Below, in pieces: positions 6,813-15,545 of a stretch of 15,545 nucleotides of DNA. Each line of letters starts with the position of its first letter. The first letter of the stretch is position 1. Source of the DNA: CAYZQE01 sp964480635 (GTDB taxonomy: Bacteria; Pseudomonadota; Gammaproteobacteria; GCA-001735895); NCBI GenBank assembly GCA_964480635.1, contig CAYZQE010000059.1, positions 1 to 15,545 on the forward strand. Reading direction: 5' to 3'. The notes under the pieces were generated by a model that saw only the letters and a program-made list of their open reading frames with translations, searched no databases and was not told the origin of the DNA. The translations under genes and the position numbers were made by a program.

Positions 6813-7756
6813 TACTTTTGGCAAGCAATGTCTAATTTATCAAGTAAAGTAGCGCTAATGTTTAAATTAAATTGTGTGTCGAGTTCGCGAATGCAAGTAG
6901 GGCTAGTGACATTAATTTCGGTTAGGTAGTCACCAATTACATCAATACCCACAAAATATAAACCCCGTTTTTTTAATTCAGGGCCTATTTGTGCGCAAAT
7001 CCACAGGTCTCTTTTGCTTAAAGTCTGCCCGATGCCTTTGCCACCCGCAGCAATGTTGCCACGGTTTTCGCCTTGTTTAGGGATACGAGCTAATGCATAA
7101 GGGATTGGCTCGCCGTTGATGAGTAAAATCCGTTTGTCGCCTTGGCTTATTTCAGGGATGTAGACTTGCAACATCACCATTTCGCTGTAATGCTTGCTAA
7201 CGGTTTCGAAAATGACATTGGTGTTGCCATCGTCTGCTTTTACTCTAAAAATAGATTCGCCACCCATGCCATTGAGCGGTTTGATGATGATGTCTTTGTG
7301 CTGCTTTAAAAAGTCATGCATGCGTTCTTTATTGTTGCTCACTAAATAATCAACGCAGCATTGTGGGAAATAGCTGGTAAATAGCTTTTCATTGCAATCT
7401 CGCAAACTAGCTGACTTATTAACAATCAGGCAACCTTCTTTTTCTGCTAGCTCTAATAAATAAGTCGTCGCAATAAAATTCATATCAAAAGGCGGGTCTT
7501 TGCGCATCAGCACAATGTCCATGTCAGCAAGGTTGCATTGCTGCGCTTCACCCAACTCAAACCAATGGTCGTTATTATCGGTGACTTTTAATGTTTTAAA
7601 GCTAGTAAAGCATTGGCCGTTTTTAATAAAAAGATCGGTTTGTAACATGTAGCGTATAAACCACCCCCTTTTTTGTGCTTCAAGTAACATGGCAAAGCTG
7701 CTGTCTTTCCACGGCTTGATGCTTTCAATGGGATCCATAACAATGCCAAGAATCAT
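6812..7756 (-). CDS. gshB: Glutathione synthetase
   Basis: This 314-residue ATP-grasp enzyme joins gamma-glutamylcysteine and glycine to give glutathione. It begins LGIVMDPIESIKPWKDSSFA, close to E. coli GshB. It then shows MRKDPPFD (84-91), the ATP-grasp loop KPLNGMGGESIF (159-170), QGDKRILLINGE (205-216), ENRGNIAAGG (230-239), and the metal/substrate block GIDVIG with LTEINVTSPT (270-287). Length and motifs are complete. The start at 7756 is preferred over a Met at 7738 because the residues before that Met belong to the first beta strand of the family. It follows gshA by 28 bases and its stop overlaps the apbE start as TAATG. Confidence 0.96.
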   Translation of the reverse strand: MILGIVMDPIESIKPWKDSSFAMLLEAQKRGWFIRYMLQTDLFIKNGQCFTSFKTLKVTDNNDHWFELGEAQQCNLADMDIVLMRKDPPFDMNFIATTYLLELAEKEGCLIVNKSASLRDCNEKLFTSYFPQCCVDYLVSNNKERMHDFLKQHKDIIIKPLNGMGGESIFRVKADDGNTNVIFETVSKHYSEMVMLQVYIPEISQGDKRILLINGEPIPYALARIPKQGENRGNIAAGGKGIGQTLSKRDLWICAQIGPELKKRGLYFVGIDVIGDYLTEINVTSPTCIRELDTQFNLNISATLLDKLDIACQK

Positions 7757-7784
7757 GCGCTATTTTCTCTATTTAAAAGGCGGT

Positions 7785-9080
7785 TTAAGCTTCGGCTATT
7801 TCGCGAGCGGCGGCTAATAAGGCTAAGCGGCCGACGACGCCATAGGCATAAAAACGGTTAATACTTGAATCTGGGTTTTTGTTTTGGTCAGGTGTGTTGC
7901 AACTATCAGCAAATGCTAAAGGCTCAAAAATAGCGCCTGGCGAATTCAGATTGTCCGTGGACGATTTTTTATCGTGGGTGCGATAAAAGCCGCCAACAAC
8001 AAAATGATCTATCATGTAAACAACGGGTTCAGCAGTTGCTTGGTTTTTGCCAACGGTTTCAAGCGTTGGCACACCTTCTTGCAAAATAACCTCTGATGTA
8101 TCTCCACCTTCTTTAGTCGAAGACATTTTAGTGCGTTGTTTGCGGTTTAACTGGCGTACATCATCTACTGACGACGCTGTCATGATGCCCATGCCATAGG
8201 TGCCTTGGTCTGCTTTAATAACCACATAGGGTTTGTCTGTTATGCCATATGCGTCATATTTTATTTGAATGGCTTTAAGCAACTTTCCAGTGTTATCGGC
8301 AAGGCAATCTTCGCCTTCACGCTTCATGAAATCAATTGCGCCACAATTACGAAATAATGGGTTGATGAGCCACGGGTCAATATCAATTAACTCAGCTAAG
8401 CTTTTAGCCGCATCGTTATAAATAGAAAAATGATCTGACTTAAAACGGTTTGACCAGCCTAAATCTAAGGGTGGTACGACCGATTGCTTTAAGTTTTCAA
8501 GAATTGATGGGCGACCGCCAGATAAGTCATTGTTTAATAAAATAGCGCAAGGCGTAAAGCCGTCAACGGTTAATTTGTCATCATCTCTTTGGATAGGATG
8601 AAGTGTTATCGTTTTTCCAGAAGGGAGGTCAATGCTGAGTTTTTCGGTGATATCGGGGCGTAATGTACCAATTTCTGCTTTATAACCCGCTAATTGAACG
8701 TATTCAAGTAAGGTTGCTATGCTTTCTAAGTAAAATAAGTTTCTAGTATGATTTTCAGCGATAATTAATAAGCCATTAGCAAGAGGGCATACTTTTTCTA
8801 ACGCGATTTGTAATGCTTGAATGCATAAAGACTTGGATGCGCTATTGAGATTGTTAAATCCTGCAGGAAATAAATTAGTATCAACCGGAGAGAGTTTAAA
8901 GCCTGCATTGCGTAAATCGACCGAACCGTAAAAAGGAGCAGGCGTCAGTTTAAATTGCTCTCTAAACCATTGCTCAATTTTTTCTTGGTGAGTAATGATC
9001 TTGGCCTCAATTTCGTGCAAAGGCCCTGTGTGAGCCGTCAATAGGTGAGGAACTGTAGTGAGTCCAGATTCAAAAAGCAT
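7785..9080 (-). CDS. gshA: Glutamate-cysteine ligase, ATP-grasp (Acidithiobacillus-like) type
   Basis: This 431-residue protein belongs to the GshA family described from Acidithiobacillus ferrooxidans, unrelated to the E. coli-type ligase. It makes gamma-glutamylcysteine, the first step of glutathione synthesis. Blocks I recognise are YGSVDLRNAGFKLSPVDTN (51-69) with FPAGFNN, GLLIIAENHTRN, LLNNDLSGG, the putative nucleotide-binding loop VIKADQGTYGMGIM (287-300), the C-terminal YMIDHFVVGGFYRTH, and NRFYAYGVVGRLALLAAAREI. The length is usual for the group. The ATG at 9080 has no strong ribosome binding site. It is the first gene of the operon and lies directly before gshB. The family assignment comes from recalled motifs rather than a search. 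Confidence 0.9.
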   Translation of the reverse strand: MLFESGLTTVPHLLTAHTGPLHEIEAKIITHQEKIEQWFREQFKLTPAPFYGSVDLRNAGFKLSPVDTNLFPAGFNNLNSASKSLCIQALQIALEKVCPLANGLLIIAENHTRNLFYLESIATLLEYVQLAGYKAEIGTLRPDITEKLSIDLPSGKTITLHPIQRDDDKLTVDGFTPCAILLNNDLSGGRPSILENLKQSVVPPLDLGWSNRFKSDHFSIYNDAAKSLAELIDIDPWLINPLFRNCGAIDFMKREGEDCLADNTGKLLKAIQIKYDAYGITDKPYVVIKADQGTYGMGIMTASSVDDVRQLNRKQRTKMSSTKEGGDTSEVILQEGVPTLETVGKNQATAEPVVYMIDHFVVGGFYRTHDKKSSTDNLNSPGAIFEPLAFADSCNTPDQNKNPDSSINRFYAYGVVGRLALLAAAREIAEA

Positions 9081-9194
9081 AAGTATATTCTGAAAAAATG
9101 AAGAGAGATGTTAGCGCATGTATGGACAAACATTAAAATTAAAAGCAATTAAAGTTGTAATGATTAGATATATCTTAGTTTTATTTGCCATAAG

Positions 9195-9223
9195 ATTGTA
9201 GAAATTACATTATATTTTTGTAA
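9195..9223 (-). promoter_or_regulatory. Possible promoter of the gshA operon
   Basis: On the minus strand TTACAA (9218-9223) and TACAAT (9195-9200) are 17 bases apart. The -10 element matches five of six consensus positions, the -35 only three. Transcription would start near 9188, giving a leader of about 108 bases. The region is AT-rich and the candidate is weak. Confidence 0.25.
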
Positions 9224-9279
9224 TAAATCAATGCTTTTACTTGATATTTTTATTATTTTGGATTAAATATAGAGGCTAA

Positions 9280-9436
9280 GAGACCATTGCACAAAACAGA
9301 AACTCATAAAAATAACTGAAATCTGCCTGCTTTTCGTTGAAAAACTTGTCAATAGCTCGCTATTACCTGTGTTTTTCGCCTCAATCAGGCAAATTACATC
9401 TATTTTTCTTTCGCTTCCGTTTTGTGCAAAGGTCTC
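9280..9436. mobile_element. MITE-like element of 157 bp with 18-bp terminal inverted repeats
   Basis: The left end GAGACCATTGCACAAAAC (9280-9297) is the inverted copy of the right end GTTTTGTGCAAAGGTCTC (9419-9436) with one mismatch. The symmetry continues inward: GCCTG (9325-9329) faces CAGGC (9386-9390), GAAAAAC (9339-9345) faces GTTTTTC (9371-9377), and AATAGC-TC-GCTATT (9351-9364) forms the centre. The whole element can therefore fold into one long hairpin. It has no coding capacity, so it would be mobilised in trans. The ends resemble those of IS5-group elements as I remember them, which I cannot check. No clear target duplication is visible. It fills most of the space between the gshA and pilG promoters. 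Confidence 0.82.
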
Positions 9437-9482
9437 ATTAAAAGTGAAATAGAATAAAAACGAAAACTAAACTGGGGGAATT

Positions 9483-9899
9483 GTGAACGAAGCTGTTCAG
9501 CAATCAAAGGAATCAATAAATTGTGATGGTGTCAAAGTCATGGTTATTGATGATAGTAAAACAATCCGAAGAAGTGCCGAAAATTTATTGAAAGGCGTCG
9601 GTTGTGATGTAGAAACCGCAATGGATGGTTTTGAGGCTTTGGCAAAGATATCGCGTCATAATCCGGATATTATTTTTGTCGATATTATGATGCCCCGTCT
9701 CGATGGGTATCAAACGTGCGCTTTAATAAAAAACAATCAAGCATATCGTTCTATCCCCGTTATCATGCTATCAAGTAAAGACAGTATTTTCGATAGAGCG
9801 AGAGGTCGAATTGTGGGGTCAGAAGAATATTTGACTAAGCCTTTTTCAAAAGAAGACTTGATTGGGGCAATCGCATCACATGTGCAAAAAACAAAATAA
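9483..9899 (+). CDS. pilG: Twitching motility response regulator PilG
   Basis: This 138-residue protein is a single receiver domain with no output domain. VMVIDDSKTIRR carries the acidic pair Asp23-Asp24, IIFVDIMMPRLDG carries the phosphoacceptor Asp67, and MLSSKD and LTKPF carry the switch serine (about 97) and Lys119. The sequence is very close to P. aeruginosa PilG, including DGYQTCALIKNN. PilG is phosphorylated by ChpA and promotes pilus extension and cAMP signalling at the inner membrane. The start is a GTG at 9483, preceded by GGGGG with only four bases of spacing; no better in-frame start is nearby. It is the first gene of the pilGHIJ-chpA run and begins 47 bases after the MITE. Confidence 0.95.
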   Translation: MNEAVQQSKESINCDGVKVMVIDDSKTIRRSAENLLKGVGCDVETAMDGFEALAKISRHNPDIIFVDIMMPRLDGYQTCALIKNNQAYRSIPVIMLSSKDSIFDRARGRIVGSEEYLTKPFSKEDLIGAIASHVQKTK

Positions 9900-9938
9900 T
9901 AATATTAAAATGATTCTTGAAATCAAAGGTTGGCTAAA

Positions 9939-10301
9939 ATGACGCATGTACTCATAATTGATGATTCCCCAACAGAAGTGCATGTATTTAAAGCCATGCT
10001 AGAAAAAAATGATATGAAAGTATCGGTGGCAACTAATGGCGAAGATGGCATTATTATGGCAAAAGACCTATTGCCAGATTGTATTTTAATGGATGTTGTT
10101 ATGCCGGGTAAAAATGGCTTTCAAGCCACAAGAGACCTTAATAGAAACGAAACAACCTCTAATATCCCAGTTATTATAATTACAACAAAAGACCAAGAGA
10201 CAGATAAAATTTGGGGTATGAGGCAGGGCGCAACGGATTATATTGTTAAACCAACGGACGAAAAAGATTTAATAGAAAGAATTAATGCAGCGTTGAATTA
10301 A
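9939..10301 (+). CDS. pilH: Twitching motility response regulator PilH
   Basis: This 120-residue single-domain response regulator starts VLIIDDSPTE, with Asp8-Asp9. It has phosphoacceptor Asp52 in CILMDVVMPGKNGFQATR, switch Thr82 in IITTKDQETDK, and Lys104 in VKPTDE. The DQETDKxWGxRQGAxDY block is the signature of PilH. In Pseudomonas PilH opposes PilG, as a phosphate sink or retraction regulator. I chose the ATG at 9939 because AAAGG lies nine bases upstream; an in-frame TTG at 9930 would sit directly on that site. It follows pilG by 39 bases and precedes pilI by 4. Confidence 0.95.
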   Translation: MTHVLIIDDSPTEVHVFKAMLEKNDMKVSVATNGEDGIIMAKDLLPDCILMDVVMPGKNGFQATRDLNRNETTSNIPVIIITTKDQETDKIWGMRQGATDYIVKPTDEKDLIERINAALN

Positions 10302-10305
10302 ATTT

Positions 10306-10839
10306 ATGTCGGCTCCTTATGAATATTTAGCTTCTCTTCAGGCGCGTTGTCAGCAGAATGCGGTGGGTTTACCCACTAAAGCTAGAATTGCTGATGATTG
10401 GGTGGGGATTGCTTTTAGTGCGAATTCTGTTCGATGCATCACTCGGATGACAGAAGTCACTGAAATATTACCCGTACCTGATACGATAAGAGTACCTGGG
10501 GTAAAAAATTGGGTGAAAGGCTTGGCTAATATTCGAGGTTCATTAATGCCCATTCTTGATTTACGTGGGTATTTGGTTGGTGGTGATACGAAAATCAATA
10601 AAAAGAGTCGAATTTTAATCGTTAATAAGTCAGGTATATTGGCTGGAATACTCGTTGAAGAGGTATTTGGCTTAAGGCGATTTAAAGAAGGCACGCAAGA
10701 AAACAATAAATTCGATGACGGTAATGAAAAAAGTATGAGTCATTATTTGACTGGGCGATTTTCAGAGAAAACCGAACATTGGAATATTTTTAGTATGAAA
10801 ACGCTATTAACAACCGAGGCATTTCTAAGAGTTGTATAG
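10306..10839 (+). CDS. pilI: CheW-like adaptor PilI
   Basis: This 177-residue CheW-domain protein couples the receptor PilJ to the kinase ChpA at the cell pole. The N-terminal EYLASLQARCQQNAVGLP is typical of PilI. The CheW fold follows: WVGIAFSANS, TEILPVPDTIRVPGVKNWVK, GLANIRGSLMPILDLRGYL, SRILIVNKSG and AGILVEEVFGLRRF. The C-terminal HWNIFSMKTLLTTEAFL is also usual for the family, and the length matches P. aeruginosa PilI. The ribosome binding site is weak and the gene starts four bases after the pilH stop, which suggests translational coupling. Confidence 0.93.
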   Translation: MSAPYEYLASLQARCQQNAVGLPTKARIADDWVGIAFSANSVRCITRMTEVTEILPVPDTIRVPGVKNWVKGLANIRGSLMPILDLRGYLVGGDTKINKKSRILIVNKSGILAGILVEEVFGLRRFKEGTQENNKFDDGNEKSMSHYLTGRFSEKTEHWNIFSMKTLLTTEAFLRVV

Positions 10840-10864
10840 TGCGATTTAATAAACATGAGGCAAC

Positions 10865-12973
10865 ATGTCGCTTATAAATAAAATAAAAAACCTTTCACCT
10901 TCTTTTTTAAAAAAAGGTGGGGCTAAAAACAAACAGAAAAAAGACGCGATTAATCGTCAAACTCTCTTGGTGGGAGGTTTGTTACTGGTTTCTATTATTG
11001 CGCTAGTCATTATTTTTACTTATGAATCGATTTTATCGGAGTATGGTCAAAAATATAGCGCGATCGTGAATGATCAGCAGCTAATATCTCAGCAAATAGC
11101 GACATATTCTTTAGAAGCAGCGAATGGTAATTCGGCTTCTTTTATTCAATTAAGCCGGTATAAACAACGGTTTGAACGTACCTTAGTGCAGTTTAATAAG
11201 GGAGACTCATTACAAGATTTACCTGCTTTGTCTAGTGCTCTTAGTTTTGACTTAGAGAGTGTTGAAGGCTATTGGGCCGATTATGCTGATAATATTGATA
11301 CCATCTTAGGGGCTAGGGGTTCAATTGAAACAGTAACTAAATATGTGGTTTTAATTAATGAATCAATACCAGAGCTTTTATCATTATCAGATCAAATAGT
11401 AACATTAATGATAGAGGCCAAAGCGGGAAGAATAGAAATTGCAGTGGCAACCAAGCAGTTAGCGCTTATCCAGAGTGTCCAAAATGATTTAAATCAAATT
11501 GTAAAAGGCGGTGATGCCGTTATGTCAGCGGCTGATTCATTTGCTAATGAGACAGCATTGATTGAAAAGCTGTTAATAGCTATGTTGGAAGGTTCGAAGA
11601 GTTTAAATATTAAGCAGTTTACGGGTGATGAGGTAGTCAATCTTTTGCTACAAGTAGCAGACTTATTTTCAGTGGTAAAAAAGAATGTGGGTCAAATTTT
11701 AGAAAACTCACCGCAGTTATTCGAAGTAACAGATGCAGCAGCTGATTTGCAATTATTAAGTCCTAAATTATTATCGGCTTCAGTTGATTTAGAAAAAAGC
11801 ATCAATCTCTATGACGACCGATTAACGTTTCTTAAATATACCGGATATTTTTTCGGGCTTGTTGCATTGGCTTTACTACTAGGTTTAGGTCGAATATTTT
11901 ATAAAGAAGCTCAAGACCGATTGGTAGCAAGTACAGCCCAAAATAATAAAAACCAAGAAGCAATCCTGCGGCTATTGGATGAAATGGCAAATTTGGCTGA
12001 TGGTGATTTATCTTCATATACGACGGTGACAGAAGACATAACAGGTGCTATTGCAGATTCAGTTAATTATTCAATAGACGCGTTAAGAGATTTGGTTGTA
12101 ACGATTAATCAAACATCGGTACAAGTAACAGGAGCGGTTGATAAAACACAAAAAATTACACTAACGTTATCTGATGAAAGTAAAACTCAATCTGAGCAAA
12201 TCCAAGGCGTTTCTAGCGAGGTATCGGAGATTGCTGACAGTATTAGCGAGGTTGCTAACAATGCCTCTGAATCTGCGGATATAGCTCGAAAATCAGTGAC
12301 GATTGCTCATGAAGGTAGTGTGACAGTAAAACGAACGATTACAGGTATGGAAAATATTCGAGAGCAAATACAAGAAACGTCTAAACGAATCAAAAGACTG
12401 GGAGAAAGCTCACAAGAAATTGGTGATATCGTTAGTTTAATCACTGAAATTTCTGATCAAACAAATATTTTGGCGCTTAATGCCGCAATTCAAGCATCGA
12501 TGGCAGGAGAAGCCGGTCGAGGCTTTGCGGTTGTTGCAGATGAGGTGCAACGACTTGCAGAAAGAACGGGTGGTGCAACCAAGCAAATTTCTGCCTTAGT
12601 TAAAACAATCCAAGCAGACACAAATGAAGCAATTTCATCAATGGAGCAAAGCACGGTGAACGTTGTGGAAGGTGCGAATTTAGCCGAACATGCAGGGCAA
12701 GCACTAGAGAACATTGAAAGTGTTTCGCTCAGTTTGGCCTCTAAGATCTTAGCGATTGCTGATAAATCAAAGAGTCATGCTCAAGATAGTATCGATATTT
12801 CAGCGAAAATGGGCAGCATTAGAGAGATTACCGATAAGACGTTAGATGGTTCGATCGAAACGTATGCTGCGATTGATGAATTGGCTAGAATGGTTAAGGA
12901 TTTACAGAAATCTGTGGCAGGCTTTAAGCTACCAGGGGTTGGATTGGCGGATACATTAACAATTAACAATTAA
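10865..12973 (+). CDS. pilJ: Methyl-accepting chemotaxis protein PilJ
   Basis: This 702-residue receptor is the sensor of the Pil-Chp system. A short cytoplasmic basic tail is followed by membrane segment 1 (about 33-53), a periplasmic helical sensor region (about 54-323), membrane segment 2 (about 324-345, YTGYFFGLVALALLLGL), a HAMP-like linker (about 346-410), and a long signalling coiled coil. The kinase-binding hairpin tip lies at about 527-565, with EISDQTNILALNAAIQASMA and AGEAGRGFAVVADEVQRLAER. In Pseudomonas PilJ interacts with pilin and reports surface contact. GAGG lies four bases before the ATG. An AT-rich inverted repeat overlaps its stop. Confidence 0.95.
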   Translation: MSLINKIKNLSPSFLKKGGAKNKQKKDAINRQTLLVGGLLLVSIIALVIIFTYESILSEYGQKYSAIVNDQQLISQQIATYSLEAANGNSASFIQLSRYKQRFERTLVQFNKGDSLQDLPALSSALSFDLESVEGYWADYADNIDTILGARGSIETVTKYVVLINESIPELLSLSDQIVTLMIEAKAGRIEIAVATKQLALIQSVQNDLNQIVKGGDAVMSAADSFANETALIEKLLIAMLEGSKSLNIKQFTGDEVVNLLLQVADLFSVVKKNVGQILENSPQLFEVTDAAADLQLLSPKLLSASVDLEKSINLYDDRLTFLKYTGYFFGLVALALLLGLGRIFYKEAQDRLVASTAQNNKNQEAILRLLDEMANLADGDLSSYTTVTEDITGAIADSVNYSIDALRDLVVTINQTSVQVTGAVDKTQKITLTLSDESKTQSEQIQGVSSEVSEIADSISEVANNASESADIARKSVTIAHEGSVTVKRTITGMENIREQIQETSKRIKRLGESSQEIGDIVSLITEISDQTNILALNAAIQASMAGEAGRGFAVVADEVQRLAERTGGATKQISALVKTIQADTNEAISSMEQSTVNVVEGANLAEHAGQALENIESVSLSLASKILAIADKSKSHAQDSIDISAKMGSIREITDKTLDGSIETYAAIDELARMVKDLQKSVAGFKLPGVGLADTLTINN

Positions 12974-12993
12974 TATTGATTAATTTAATTGTT
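12965..12993. repeat. AT-rich inverted repeat at the pilJ stop
   Basis: AACAATTAA (12965-12973, including the pilJ stop) pairs with TTAATTGTT (12985-12993) across an 11-base loop. The 9-bp stem holds only two G-C pairs and no T-run follows. It could form a weak RNA hairpin between pilJ and chpA, or be chance in AT-rich sequence. Confidence 0.35.
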
Positions 12994-13013
12994 GCTCACA
13001 TAGATAATTAAGT

Positions 13014-15545
<2,532 letters not shown>

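Noticed and set aside
6812..6824. TTG start of apbE at 6824
   Set aside because: The ATG at 6812 makes a TAATG overlap with the gshB stop, as also seen between ruvX and the protease gene, and gives a normal lipoprotein signal.
10350..10706. Minus-strand open frame of 118 codons inside pilI
   Set aside because: It is the reverse shadow of a well-supported CheW-type gene and has no family features.

Overview
The window looks like a chromosomal segment of an AT-rich gammaproteobacterium, probably a chemoautotrophic sulfur oxidiser. The reasons are a class I phosphoribulokinase (Calvin cycle), two exported DsrE-like proteins of the kind common in sulfur oxidisers, and a GshA of the ATP-grasp type known from Acidithiobacillus-like autotrophs. 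The order gshB-tonB3-algH-ruvX next to divergent pilGHIJ-chpA matches the arrangement I know from Pseudomonas aeruginosa. The lineage call is inference; there is no rRNA gene or other decisive marker here.

Layout. Positions 1-591 (minus strand): the first 12 codons of a gene that runs off the left edge, preceded by a secreted DsrE-like gene. Positions 592-993: a divergent AT-rich intergenic region ending in a perfect 36-bp palindrome just before prk. Positions 994-3268 (plus): phosphoribulokinase with a strong terminator, then a second exported DsrE-like protein and a TatD-family hydrolase. Positions 3269-3440: a convergent intergenic region with a possible terminator and what looks like a broken cupredoxin tail. 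Positions 3441-9080 (minus): a tightly packed seven-gene run, transcribed gshA > gshB > apbE > tonB3-like > algH > ruvX > site-2 protease, with two TAATG stop/start overlaps. A 100-N assembly gap interrupts apbE. Positions 9081-9482: a divergent intergenic region holding a 157-bp MITE-like inverted-repeat element. Positions 9483-15545 (plus): the Pil-Chp chemosensory cluster pilG, pilH, pilI, pilJ and the first 844 codons of chpA/pilL, which leaves the window inside a perfect nine-copy GAACCA repeat.

How the genes work together. PilJ is the membrane receptor, PilI the CheW-type adaptor, ChpA the large histidine kinase with Hpt domains, and PilG and PilH its response regulators; together they control type IV pilus activity and twitching. 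The divergent operon makes glutathione (GshA, GshB), flavinylates exported proteins (ApbE), transduces energy to the envelope (a TonB3-like protein, linked to twitching in Pseudomonas), and carries the widely conserved algH-ruvX pair. No complete undescribed system is evident. The most unusual items are the palindrome before prk, the MITE between the two divergent operons, the pair of exported DsrE-like proteins around prk, and the hexanucleotide repeat in chpA.
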